Shown piece by piece: positions 24,501 to 32,550 of a DNA stretch of 64,000 nucleotides. The notes below the pieces were generated by a model. That model saw only the letters and a program-made list of their open reading frames with translations. It was not told the origin of the DNA and did not search any database. The stretch is from Apostichopus japonicus (Eukaryota; Echinodermata; Holothuroidea; Aspidochirotida; Stichopodidae). A program made the translations under genes and the position numbers. How positions within the stretch are numbered: the stretch's first letter is position 1; each line of letters opens with the position of its first letter. The stretch is from contig NC_092562.1 of NCBI RefSeq assembly GCF_037975245.1, forward strand, positions 6,302,001 through 6,366,000, read 5' to 3'.

Positions 24501-24750
24501 ACTGTAATCTATGTGTGAAACGGCTGAAACATCTGAATCTCTATGTCAATGTAACAACTGACATGTGTAAATAACATGAATCACGACGTATTACGAGAGT
24601 CTGTGATCGAGCTAAAAAAGACTGTAGTATACTCCGCCATTGCCACAACAAAACTCTCAAAATAGTGCACTTACCTATAATTTGGCCGGATACACATTGG
24701 TAAACAAGGAGACATAAGAACGGGAGGTAACATGCTTTCCGCGATTTCAT
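421..24750 (-). CDS. Gene A: EGF / mucin-array / double Ly6 / FN3 transmembrane protein (3' end outside window)
   Basis: Inferred multi-exon gene read from 24750 leftward. Exon order: signal peptide (24675-24750), EGF (21697-21798), up to 64 mucin-like exons (6184-21485), Ly6-a (4694-4810 and 4281-4445), stalk (3801-3950), Ly6-b (3385-3501 and 2973-3137), FN3-like (1375-1659), transmembrane (421-554). A possible alternative last exon lies at 2510-2646. All extracellular introns are phase 1. The transmembrane exon ends in phase 0 at GTAAGA, so a cytoplasmic exon must lie left of the window. With every array exon used, the ectodomain would exceed 2,000 residues, about 1,730 of them mucin-like. 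The protein is presumably a heavily O-glycosylated surface receptor or adhesin. I do not recognise a named gene with this architecture. Intron 1 carries a hAT-like insertion absent from gene B. Five array exons look defective (four lack a donor, one has a stop). Confidence 0.75.
1375..1659 (-). CDS. Gene A fibronectin type III-like exon
   Basis: A single 285-bp, 95-codon exon. Acceptor TTCAATTTTCAG precedes 1659 and donor GTAAGA follows 1375, both phase 1. The fold is suggested by alternating beta-strand pattern: FTLSWYV (strand B with the typical Trp), GLFVQVQYHG (strand C), and VTAVRVIAIDRSGNE, which resembles the F-strand and FG loop 'V.V.A.n..G' of FN3 and cytokine-receptor domains. Possible N-glycosylation sites are NFT and NVT. 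It lies directly before the transmembrane exon, so it is the membrane-proximal domain. The classic F-strand Tyr is absent, so the FN3 call is by pattern only. The gene B copy at 34112-34396 is nearly identical. Confidence 0.65.
2510..2646 (-). CDS. Gene A putative alternative last exon with GPI-signal-like tail
   Basis: A phase-1 acceptor (TTACTCTTATTCCACCAG) opens a Ser/Thr/Pro-rich stretch starting ETTIITDSSPNLP, homologous to the stalk exon at 3801-3950. It then runs through STSTQTNGKT into about 16 hydrophobic residues (IFLIISLSASIIYHVIA) and a TGA stop. A small-residue site followed by a short C-terminal hydrophobic tail with no basic stop-transfer is the pattern of a GPI-attachment signal. 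Inclusion would give a protein ending after the second Ly6 domain, without FN3 or transmembrane exons. An internal donor (AGAA|GTACCT, phase 1) could instead make it a short internal exon. Which applies is unknown. Confidence 0.45.
2973..3501 (-). CDS. Gene A second Ly6/uPAR-like domain (exons 3385-3501 and 2973-3137)
   Basis: Two phase 1-1 exons of 117 and 165 bp together give a 94-residue cysteine-rich module. It opens with TLTCFACSGRDC, typical of the Ly6/uPAR/three-finger start LxCxxC. It has further Cys at ETC, DIC, GC and PC, and ends ACFCDYSFCNN. The terminal Cys-Asn is the hallmark that closes Ly6/uPAR domains. Splice sites: TTTGCAG / GTACAT for the first exon, TTGGCAG / GTAAGA for the second. 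The split after the first finger region is also seen in vertebrate uPAR-type genes. It follows the stalk exon at 3801-3950 and is about 95 percent identical by eye to the domain at 4281-4810. Confidence 0.8.
3801..3950 (-). CDS. Gene A Ser/Thr/Pro stalk exon between Ly6 domains
   Basis: A 150-bp, 50-codon phase 1-1 exon. The polypyrimidine acceptor TTCTTCTCTTATTCCATCAG precedes 3950; the donor CCAG|GTATTC follows 3801. The product begins ETTIITDSSPNLPSTSS and continues with VVSTTTMNSLQTTTF; over 40 percent is Ser/Thr. It probably forms an extended O-glycosylated spacer between the two Ly6/uPAR domains. Its first 13 residues match the putative alternative last exon at 2510-2646, so the two descend from one exon. 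The gene B equivalent is 36435-36584. Confidence 0.7.
4281..4810 (-). CDS. Gene A first Ly6/uPAR-like domain (exons 4694-4810 and 4281-4445)
   Basis: Same two-exon structure as the second domain: 117 bp (acceptor ATTTGCAG, donor GTACAT) and 165 bp (acceptor TTTGGCAG, donor GTAAGA), all phase 1. Key features are TLTCFACSGRDC at the start, CSNGDIC in the middle, RGCKS and DPCVTS, and the closing CFCDYSFCNN. It directly follows the mucin array in transcript order, so it is the first globular module below the mucin rod. High identity with the domain at 2973-3501, in exons and flanking introns, shows that Ly6 plus intron duplicated locally before the gene pair split, since both genes carry both copies. 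Confidence 0.8.
4860..6180. other. Intron between the Ly6-a exon and the mucin array, with a decayed array unit
   Basis: No exon is supported here. Around 5775-5830 a degraded array unit is visible (GTGAAGGATTACCAAACAAT then TTGCAATACTGC). Gene B has the equivalent relic at 38105-38160, so this unit died before the duplication. The rest is AT-rich unique sequence shared with 37380-38500. Confidence 0.6.
7144..12714 (-). repeat. Three-unit (714 bp) higher-order repeat in array A
   Basis: Exons at 7144, 7858 and 8572 are spaced exactly 714 bp apart, as are 9751/10465 and 11920/12634. Each block contains three subtypes: one reading LFESSSQSQ, one reading LFDSSSKSQ, and one DRATTSPL...SSSPYQ. 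Larger spacings of 1675 bp (9034 to 10709, 9284 to 10959) and 2169 bp (9751 to 11920, 10959 to 13128) show that whole groups of blocks were later duplicated. Confidence 0.8.
13589..16781 (-). repeat. Four-unit (about 955 bp) higher-order repeat in array A
   Basis: Exons at 13589, 14545, 15500 and 16456 recur every 955-956 bp, as do 14082/15038/15993 and 13370/14326/15281/16237. Adjacent copies are almost identical across introns as well as exons, so this amplification is recent. One of every four exons has lost its GT donor (GTAT changed to ATAT), and the defect was copied with the block. Confidence 0.8.
17383..21235 (-). repeat. 2159-bp higher-order repeat and truncated-unit subfamily in array A
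   Basis: The exons at 17383 and 17632 recur at 19542 and 19791 (2159 bp). This part also holds four internally deleted units (near 17852, 20262, 20765 and 21096). In these the first about 11 bp of exon sequence jump straight into spacer (TTGTCTTTAATTGGACATTGG), leaving two donors in tandem but no exon between. The shared breakpoint shows a single deletion that later spread by array turnover. Confidence 0.75.
21486..22357. other. Introns around the gene A EGF exon
   Basis: Apart from the EGF exon, this stretch holds an (ATT)n tract at about 21568-21598 and AT-rich sequence closely matching gene B at 49505-50725. I see no other exon. The right end, TCCTCACA at 22350-22357, is the target-site duplication of the hAT-like insertion. 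Confidence 0.6.
21697..21798 (-). CDS. Gene A EGF-like exon
   Basis: A 102-bp, 34-codon phase 1-1 exon with six cysteines in EGF spacing. The acceptor TTTTCATGCAG precedes 21798. Motifs in order: CRIDPDIC, QNGGTC, PLHCICPEGFTG, and a last Cys. NGGTC and the CxC...G(F)TG pattern are diagnostic of EGF-like modules. The donor is GTGTGT, weaker than consensus but identical in gene B, which supports its use. It is the N-terminal folded domain, above the mucin array. No calcium-binding DxDE start is visible. Confidence 0.8.
22358..24191. mobile_element. hAT-like nonautonomous transposon with 8-bp TSD, intron 1 of gene A
   Basis: The ends are CATGGGCGGCGATC and its near-complement GATCGCCGCCCCTG, flanked by direct repeats TCCTCACA (22350-22357 and 24192-24199). 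Eight-bp duplications and short C-A...T-G inverted ends fit the hAT superfamily. The orthologous site in gene B (about 50720) reads GGCCTCCTCACGTTACTA without the element, a clear empty site, so insertion came after the gene duplication. No transposase frame is visible. Internal G/C runs and three related subterminal modules (CGCCAAC.. TGGTGGCGCT near 22615, 23345, 24095) suggest a composite of related elements. A second element is nested at 23145-23711. Confidence 0.75.
23145..23711. mobile_element. Nested hAT-like MITE with 8-bp TSD
   Basis: The 567-bp element has ends CAAGGGCGGCGGAA and TTCCGCCGCCCTTA, nearly perfect inverted repeats, and is flanked by GGTTGAGG at 23137-23144 and 23712-23719. 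It lies wholly within the element at 22358-24191 and must be younger than it. It contains G-runs and C-runs just inside each end and no coding capacity. Confidence 0.75.
24227..24516. mobile_element. Foldback MITE in intron 1 of gene A
   Basis: A long, imperfect inverted repeat: the left arm (AAAGTTTTGTACCGCAGTAA ... GATCGTGCT ... AGCATGTGCTATTAGG ... CTGAGGATATGTGTA) is mirrored by the right arm ending GGTACAAAACTTTAAG...TTACTGTAATCTATGTGT. The arms are over 100 bp each with a loop of about 30 bp. The same element sits at 50757-51046 in gene B, so it predates the duplication. It should form a long hairpin in RNA. Confidence 0.7.
24675..24750 (-). CDS. Gene A signal-peptide exon with start codon
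   Basis: A 76-bp exon from ATG at 24750 to donor GTAAGT just below 24675, ending in phase 1. The product begins MKSRKACYLPFLCLLVYQCV followed by SGQ: a positively charged start, a hydrophobic core and a small-residue cleavage region, i.e. a secretory signal peptide. The gene B exon at 51204-51279 differs by one residue. There is no other in-frame ATG nearby. Promoter elements upstream cannot be assigned with confidence. Confidence 0.85.
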
Positions 24751-25012
24751 TCTTCTAGATCGAACTTACTGAGTTTAAGAGAGAAGAATAGTGAATCCTT
24801 GTGGATGTGAACCTGCTTTTAGTTTGTTATAATGGTGTAAACATATAATGGCATTTACAACACCGAACTATGACAACCTTCGCATATATCGGAGTTTTCA
24901 TTATAACTATCAATACTATCCATAGTACTATCCAATTTTGACCTTCATTTGACAAAATAAAAGATCTTCATGGTTTACTGAACAAAATTATATGCATGGT
25001 TACGACAATTTT

Positions 25013-25079
<67 letters not shown>
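25013..25079. repeat. (TA)n microsatellite
   Basis: Nearly pure TA dinucleotides. It directly borders the 3' end of the LINE fragment at 25093-25293 and is absent from the equivalent part of copy B. Confidence 0.9.
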
Positions 25080-25082
<3 letters not shown>

Positions 25083-25092
25083 TAATAATAAT

Positions 25093-25293
25093 ATATGCAT
25101 TTATATAGCCCTAATTTTTAACATTCAAAAGCGCTTATCAAGGAAAAATCCAACCAGTTGGGTCAATCAAAATAAGCTAGCTTATACAGATATGTTTTTA
25201 ACTCTTTCTTGAAAGCATCCAGGGTCAAGGAGTCGATACACATCAATTCCACCGGAAGTGAATTCCACAACCGAGGTCCTTTGTAGGCAAAAG
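25093..25293 (-). mobile_element. 3' fragment of a CR1/L2-type LINE
   Basis: The minus strand encodes AFAYKGPRLWNSLPVELM ... LDAFKKELKTYL and stops at 25163. This is the typical extreme C-terminus of CR1/L2-clade reverse transcriptase proteins (K.R.WN.LP..L....S...FK..LK.yL). The following 3' UTR contains the TTTATATAGC / AAGCGC motif also seen at the 3' end of the LINE at 54887. Present only in copy A, flanked by TA tracts on both sides. Confidence 0.7.
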
Positions 25294-25308
25294 CCCTATT
25301 GCCTAACG

Positions 25309-25469
<161 letters not shown>

Positions 25470-26379
25470 CTTTTTTAACCAAACTAAAAATTTGTATACA
25501 ATAACAATAAGTATAGAAAATTAAAAACATACAGTGAGTGTATACTATATTACCCTATCTACTGTACCCACACAGGGTTCCTACGTATATAATGGTTGTT
25601 GTTTGTTTGGACTCACGTAACTTAAGTATTGTTTGCAAAAATTTGAGGGGGAATCCCGGAAATAATTGTGCAAGAATCACTATTTGTAAAGATTTCGTCG
25701 TTAACGTAGAATACGTAGAACTGAAGAGAAATATGCAGCGAATTAGTGAACTAAATGAATCTTTCCATAAAATTATTGGCTTTTACGTTTGAGGGTGACT
25801 TGTTTGATTTCTATGTAACCAGTTTGAGTAACGCATAATGACATTTCTTGCTCGAAGGTATTTACTACAAATTGGTTTTATTGCCCCGACTTCCGATTAT
25901 AGGGCCCATATTTGATGATTTAAATAGGCCTTCAACATTGCATGGGCCATTTGAAGAACTTTGTTGAACTGGCCGCTTTATTACTGCTGTTGGTGGGGCC
26001 GACGGCCGAGATAGATGAATAAGCTATTGACTATTAAAGTACTGGTGACACGCAAACACAACAAGTACACATCGCTAGACCACCGATAACAATCCTATAC
26101 AAACCTTGAAGATTGCCTTGAAGATTGTTAACATCAATCAAGTTGAAATTTGAAAGAATAAAACGTCATTTCTACTCCTCATTGCGGGCTCATGTCGTAT
26201 TCATTTTTGATGACTTGCAGTGTTTCAGCGCATAAGTACATGAAAGTTGTCACTTCTGCGCAGTGTAGTTTAACCATCGATCTCTTGCCAACTGTTAAGA
26301 AAATCATATCTGTCCCCTATACCCGCCCAAAGCTGAAACAGAGCGCTCTGAAGCAGAAGTGACAGAGAAGACATTGATG

Positions 26380-26460
26380 AAGACGAGTTCTCCATGTCGA
26401 AGTTATTCAGCCCTACAAGTTTGAGCCAGAAACAAATTAATCTGAGTCAAAATTAATTTA
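26380..26460 (+). pseudogene. Relic of a protein-coding exon (copy A)
   Basis: A short frame reading IQPYKFEPET then a stop, in a stretch homologous to 52740-52960. The QPYxFEPE motif recalls the segment upstream of the cysteine cluster in P2X7-like C-terminal-domain proteins of invertebrates. That match is from memory and weak. Frameshifts and stops on both sides mark it as dead or as part of a transposon. Confidence 0.2.
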
Positions 26461-26866
26461 ATATACTACTTTACAAAGCCAACAACTAGTCTTTAGACCT
26501 AGTTACCTACGCCTAGGTAGGCTATGGCGTCAGCGCCCGGGGGGATACTGCGCCTGCGATGTAGGCCTAGTAGCCTAGACCTACTTTCCTTTGGCCGCCA
26601 TGAAAGTTATCATATGTCTAGCGTATTGATAGTAATGATGTAGTACGGTGAAGGTTGTTGAACGCCAGTCCTATGAGATGTTAAGTCTAACCTAGTTGCA
26701 CAGACCCAATCTGACATTTACAATCATACTGACATTACACCGCTGCTCACTGTGCTAGTACTAGGACTAAGATGTCATGTGTCAGTGTAACAGTTAGTGG
26801 TCAAATCAGAAGAGCACTCACTGTATCGTGTTGCCCTCATTTTCACAAACAAATATTCCTCTTCAG

Positions 26867-27000
26867 GAAAAGCAAAAAAGGTGCCCTGATTTCTCAGAGG
26901 TCGAAACACTGACTTTGGTGGAGTTTGTCTCAACTCACAAGGCACTGCTCTTTAACACTGGAGCCAAGGGCTCCACTAAATACAAGAAGGTGAAGGAAAG
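26867..27000 (+). CDS. Possible exon with Myb/SANT-like DNA-binding segment
   Basis: An open stretch on the plus strand after acceptor TATTCCTCTTCAG and before donor AAAG|GTTTGT. It reads EKQKRCPDFSEVETLTLVEF then STHKALLFNTGAKGSTKYKKVKER. The pattern (P.F...E...L...V..h...LF) resembles the first half of Myb/SANT-like domains found in NAIF1-type proteins and Harbinger transposon accessory proteins. A second small exon may lie at 27070-27108 (acceptor TTTTTGCAG, donor GTCAGT), but its phase fits only if a different donor (AAG|GTGAAG) is used. No upstream or downstream gene body is visible, so this may be a fragment. Confidence 0.35.
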
Positions 27001-27855
27001 GTTTGTGAATTCCACAGCAATCATTTTGTGTTCAAATTGCTTGTATTTGTTTTTGTTTTGTTTTTGCAGCTACATCTAAGGCCAAAGCCTACAAAGCTCC
27101 CAAGACAGGTCAGTTTATATAACACGTTAAAGTACACAGGACGTACCTTGCTCCCCATATCAATGTTGCAGTACAACATTTAATGGACGGCAGGCAGGGG
27201 GGGGGGCAAGGGTTGTCTATTTGTCGGTTTGCTAGCTAATGCCTATTTGTCCAATCATTTTTGTTGAGGAATGTAATTTTAGGGGTTTGCAAGAGGGAGC
27301 CTCTAAATTAAAAGGCCATAAGCACTTTATGATGTAACTATTGATGTTTCCTCCTCAACAATATGGGTGATTCCTCCATGACAGGGGCAGCATTTTCTGA
27401 CAGAGGGCTATAGTAATAATAAAACTTCATAAAATCAAAATACTTTTAGAAGTTAAACTGATATATTGTTATATTGTTATGGCATGTGGAGGTCCTCCGG
27501 TACTGGAAGATCTATGAGAAGTTTCTGGGGGTGCTGGGGTGCCGGTTTCATATCAAATTACAAAATATTTCAAAGTCTTGATACCTGTTTGCTGATGAAT
27601 TTCGGAAAACAATTGGCGCACAATCTGTCTGGCGGGGCTTGCAAATTTTGATTGAAGTTTGTAGAATCTATGGACTCGTTAAAAGCTCTGACGAAATTTA
27701 TTCTGCTCAAATTTTTTAACGACAGATAACTCAATAAAAATAAGGAATATAGATATGAAAATTGCATAGAACTGTGTCATTTTCACTGAGCTCTTAGTGC
27801 AGTAAGCTGGAAAGGTCATAGTTTAAATTTGGCAAACAAGCACTGAGACTTTCTT
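27001..27855. other. Intergenic stretch
   Basis: Apart from the possible small exon at 27070-27108 I see only unique AT-rich sequence and a G-run near 27197. No gene or transposon end is supported. Confidence 0.5.
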
Positions 27856-30420
27856 GTGCATGCTGCTGTTGCACCTCTAACTTCTTACCCTACACCCATT
27901 CAGCATGGTACTTTCAAATATGATCGTACTTCGAGATACAAGGGTCACATCAGTTGCACAACCTCTAATGTCATCTTTCTGATCTCTTGTAGAGTTTGCG
28001 GCATCAGGTATGTTGGTGAAACCAAACCCATTCGGCGTATCTGCTCACGTGACCAAACTTTTCTTAATAAGGCCGTTGAACTGCTTGATTTCTTCCTCAA
28101 AAGGGGATACCCGCACCGAATACTGAACTACCACCTCAAACGGGTTCTGTCTCTACAACGATCTAGTCTCCTAACCTATCGTTGCAAATCTGATTATGAT
28201 AGACTACCCCTCTTCGTCACTTACCACCCCTCCCTTCGCCCCTTTTCAATGAAATCAAACATGCTTGGGGCACTCTAGGTTCCGAACCCACAATAGCTAA
28301 ACTTTTCAAAGCCCCCCCCCCCCCTGTCATAGCCTATAGACAACCACGTAACATCCGATCAGTGCTGGTTCGGCTAATCTCGCCCCACCCAGTATGGGCC
28401 TGATAGTGGCAACATCCCCTGTAACAAACCTAGATGCTTGGTGTGCACACAACTCGACCCCTCCCCCGCTTTACTCCACCGGGCCTCAGGAACCACTCTG
28501 AGACCTGGTAGATTTGGTTGCGACTCAGCCAATGTCACCTACCTCCTGTATACTTGCAAGTGCCCCCAGGTCACCTATATTGGCGAAACCAGCACTAAGT
28601 TCACACTCCGGCATGGGCGGCGATCCTGGGGGGGGGGGATGGGGGAATATATCCCCCCCCATGAAAATGGGTGGAGGGGATGTAATACACCATATCCCCC
28701 CCACCAAATGCCAGGATAATAATATTTTCATGCCTACATTTATGCATCATCGTGAATGTACGGCTCTTTTTTAGCTTCATTTCTCGCCTACCATAAGCGA
28801 TCTTTTCAAATAAAGCGTCTTTATAAAGCAAGAATAGTTGACTGTAGGCTTCATTGGGTCTATGACAACAAAATGTATTATTGCGCTCACGGTATTGATA
28901 TAGTACATATACGCACCCTCATAGTATTCATATCAACGAGTTAAATGAATCTGGAGGATTCATGTCAATTGGGCGCGCGTACCATGCATGGAGGGTCATG
29001 TGATGTGTTCCAGGTGGTACCAAACTGATATTTCTCTGTAGCAGTGCGAAAATAGTGTTAGTGACTTCGTGAAAGATTTGCACCAAGACGGATCGAACAT
29101 GGGAAGTAACGGTGTAAGAAGGTACTGGTACTTCAGGCCTACGAAATAGTGCTAATATGCTAACGTTAGACATGCTGGCACAGAACAAGTACAGATACAT
29201 TGGGAAATGCCGATATCTGAATTGTATTTCAAGGGTGAGCGTTTGGTGCTGTGGGGAAAAGTTTAGTTCAGTGCAACCACGGAATTCTCCATGGAACAGA
29301 GCCTAGTGCTGCTCAGCCGGAATATAGCTATCACGTTAGGCTACAGGCACGGTTATTGATAGGTAACGGGTGTCGTCTGCTGCTCTAAGCACGCATACAC
29401 ATTTACGTACTAGTTGGGTGAAATCATCATGCTTAAAGGGGAGAGTAAAATATTAGTACCGCCCTGGAACACATCACATGACCCTCTATGCATGGTACGC
29501 GCGTTCACGCGTATTTACTGTGTGATAGTTTACCCAGATTCCTTTACAGGTACCTCGATGATTCATTATAGACCCTATAGTAGGCCTACACACGTACATG
29601 TTCCCTCGAACAGCTGAGAATTTCATGTTACCAGGGTAATGATTAATACACGTTTCACCTGGATGCCTTAGCAATCGGTACCTAGGAATGTAACTATGTG
29701 TAATTGTGTATTGCATGTGTATAGGCCTATAATAGCCTGCATGAGGCCCTTTTCTTCATCGAATAATATAAAAGAGATCTCGAACATTCTATCGTAGCGC
29801 CTGAAACAAGATTGACAGGGGCAAGTTTCCCAAAATAACACCCAAAATTTAAAAAAAAAGTATTTTGGATCCTGATTATGAGATATTTCGGATATGATAT
29901 CCCTATTTTAAAGTTGGGTATATGCCGCTTGGAAACCTCGGTAAGTGCCGTTTCCGGCCATCTAGAGGGTTTGTAAATCCCAAAATTTTCTTGTACGCTT
30001 CGCGCCAACTCATGGTGGCGGTACGCTTAGATAGTCAACAAGGTCATATCCCCCCCCCCCCCCCACTCGGAAATACGGATCGCCGCCCATGCACTCCGGT
30101 TCAATAACCACAAACTAAGTATCCGCAAAAATAACCCAGGTTTCCCTGTTGCTGAACACTCTAATCTCCCAAAATCACAGCTTATCTGACCTCAAATTTG
30201 CCATTCTCTACGGCTTCTTCAAAACTGCTCATGGAAGAAGCAACCGGGAACTAAAAACCATCTTACGCCTCTACACACACAGCAATGGGCCCAACAGAGA
30301 TCTCTCTTTGATGACTATACATGCTAAGCTAAATACCAATAAGGTCTAGTTTCTCCCGTTTCATTACTGCAACTGAAGAAGAGCCGTGTTAACGCTCGAA
30401 ATATTTTGTAATTTTATATA
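27856..30420 (+). mobile_element. Penelope-like element, tandem partial copies, split by a hAT-like insertion
   Basis: The plus strand from 27856 carries a GIY-YIG-type segment (SNVIFLISCRVCGIRYVGET), joined near 28055 to a reverse-transcriptase thumb segment (FFLKRGYPHRILNYHLKR ... SLLTYR ... VTYHPSLRPF) and then, after a frameshift near 28275, a second GIY-YIG segment (CDSANVTYLLYTCKC ... YIGET). The order GIY-YIG, thumb, GIY-YIG fits the partial tandem arrangement typical of Penelope-like elements. The second GIY-YIG frame is broken at 28611 by a 1480-bp insertion and resumes at 30100 as FNNHKLSIRKNN. The frame decays after 30150. A stem-loop (GAGCCGTGTTAACGCTC) at about 30382 lies in the 3' UTR. 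Non-functional. Confidence 0.75.
28612..30091. mobile_element. hAT-like nonautonomous element inside the Penelope-like element
   Basis: The 1480-bp insertion has ends CATGGGCGGCGATC and GATCGCCGCCCATG, a perfect 14-bp inverted repeat, and is flanked by CACTCCGG at 28604-28611 and 30092-30099. It shares termini, G/C runs and the subterminal module (CGCGCCAACTCATGGTGGCG near 30000) with the element at 22358. Removing it and one target copy restores the GIY-YIG frame. It contains an internal inverted repeat (28970-29020 versus 29456-29510). No transposase is visible. Confidence 0.8.
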
Positions 30421-31624
30421 ATATATATATAAGCTACATGTTTGTCATTACTATAGTGGGTTAAACATGTGTTCTTCCCATTTGCTACATTTTGTATCAG
30501 CCTCTGCAGGATCTTCTCACCCTAACAGATGTGACGTCAAGATTACAACATCAACTATAATTAAAAAGTCATTCGTCCGAACTAGTCTCAACTATCTTTC
30601 AGTCAGCACTGTTTTGTGCCACGCTTGGGCAGCTACAAAATGAAAATGTCATATATATCAGCATACAATCCGAAACTTTCTTCAGTAAGAAAACGTTAAC
30701 ATCAACGATGACATTACAAAAGATTAATAGAAACTTAAAATGTTGTTTAATCTATAACTAAAGATCACATCGAGAATCACATCTGTAATAAGGACAATTA
30801 TGTAATATTAAAAGTAGACATAATAATCCTTTAAAGCATAAATTGAATAGGTGGGTCTTTACAGCATATAGGATTACAAATGTTGAAAGGGAAGATCGGG
30901 GAAGACAAAGAAAATGCCAATGTCATAAAATAACGTAAACCATAACTTCATTACAACAATAATTACGAACCGAAAAACATTGGACTCGTCATTTTGACCA
31001 AGCCATGCTTATATTCACTTTACACAAATTTTAGAATTAGCACCCTTCCACCAATCAACCTAAAGACCCCGGTCATGATCTAATCTACGACCATTTTATC
31101 GCGGGTTTTACACGTAAACCAACCACTATCGTTAAAACATCTTCGTTGCATGCAATGTCATAGCATGATAATATATGAAAGCAAACACCATATCACTTAA
31201 ATTAAAAGTTACTTGTAACAAGCTTATTGGGAAATAATCAATAATCAAAGCTGCATTTTACGTTAGGTTGTAACTTTGTCCTACTTTTACCAAGCTGTAT
31301 GATATTTATACAGAAATGAGCGGCCCTCACTCTGAGGGATGCAAGTGACTAAACCATTCAGCTGCTCGTAACATGTGGTAAACATCATTACACCAAACGT
31401 TAAACTTGAAATATACAAAGTCTTTCATAAACTTAAAAAAATGTATTTTATAAGAGTATGTATTATTTTAATAAACCCTTAAAAAGTAATAATATATTAA
31501 AAGTACATTTCTAAGGGCTATCAATGTTGAAATAAGTTCACCAATACGTCTTCGTATCGGCGCCCTCTATTTTCATTATGCCGTAATCGCTGTATTCTCC
31601 ACATCATTGCTTTACACCAAGAAG
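30421..31624. other. Probable 3' UTR and flank of gene B
   Basis: AT-rich unique sequence downstream (minus strand) of the putative gene B stop codon at 31625. I see no reliable polyadenylation signal that fixes the transcript end; an ATTAAA on the minus strand near 30745 is one candidate. A short TA tract at 30420-30431 borders the Penelope-like element. Confidence 0.4.
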
Positions 31625-31672
31625 CTAAGGTTCTGGTTTCCCGTTAGTCTCAATGTCACTGTACACAGTTTC
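31625..31672 (-). CDS. Gene B putative cytoplasmic-tail last exon with ITIM-like motif
   Basis: On the minus strand a strong polypyrimidine acceptor (ATTCCTCCTTTCCCACTAG) precedes 31672 and opens ETVYSDIETNGKPEP followed by TAG. The upstream transmembrane exon ends in phase 0 and this exon starts in phase 0, so the join is in frame: ...KKLRQ then ETVYSDI. TVYSDI fits the broad ITIM pattern (I/V/L/S/T)xYxx(I/L/V), which recruits SH2-domain phosphatases in immune receptors when phosphorylated. The tail would be only about 25 residues. The exon is short, so the case rests on acceptor quality, phase match and position. Gene A's equivalent lies outside the window. Confidence 0.5.
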   Translation of the reverse strand, partial: ETVYSDIETNGKPEP

Positions 31673-32486
31673 CTAGTGGGAAAGGAGGAATTAAATATCA
31701 GTTTCTTCATAGAAACATTTATTGTTCTGTTTTTGGTGTAACCAAGACTTGTAAGTTACTCCTTACTTTTGACCATGCATGGTCCAAATCTCTTGTGGTG
31801 AAATCTACTCTAGAAATATGTATCAGAAAATCCATAAATAAGAAAGGAACTTTTTGGTGTGATATTTATTAGGTTATTTCCCAGTACTAGCTGTTTATTG
31901 AAACCTCAAGGTGAAAGGTCTGGGATAAAATTAGGAGGGGGGGGGGGGGCAAGTGCCTTCTTACCCGTCCCACGTAGTACCACTTACGACTCTTACCATG
32001 TCAGACGTTGAAAAGCTGAGAATTCTGAGGTGTCAGAATATGTTATAGCTACAAACATTTGCTGCTTTTCAGACTTAAGTTGAAAGATTCTTTCGATAAT
32101 GATTGAAAATGCCCACTTTCAGTAATGTCTGTTTGTACACGAAACCAACGTTTTATACAAATGCTCCAAAGAACTTGCAAGGAGGTACGTAGAACCACGC
32201 AGTCTGCATAACTGAACGAAACACGAGTTTTCTACGCATGGGCCCTTTTAATCCTCACCTATCTGACTGCTCTTTCAGTCCAGTATCTTTGAATAATTAT
32301 ACCTTGCGTGTAGTGATATCAATCAGGGATCAGTACTGCACAAAATACGTCATTATTTCTTTTTTAAAACCGAGTTTATTTGACAGGTCATTTTTACAAA
32401 TAACATATTAACAAAAATGGCATGTAACTTATTATTTTCAAGGTTAAATATATCACAAAGCGATTTGAAATTGAGCGATCTTGTGA

Positions 32487-32550
<64 letters not shown>

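Noticed and set aside
32256-32350. Possible extra cytoplasmic exon of gene B with donor GTGAGG
   Set aside because: All three frames after the only good acceptor (TTTTGTGCAG) contain stops, so it cannot lie between the transmembrane and tail exons.
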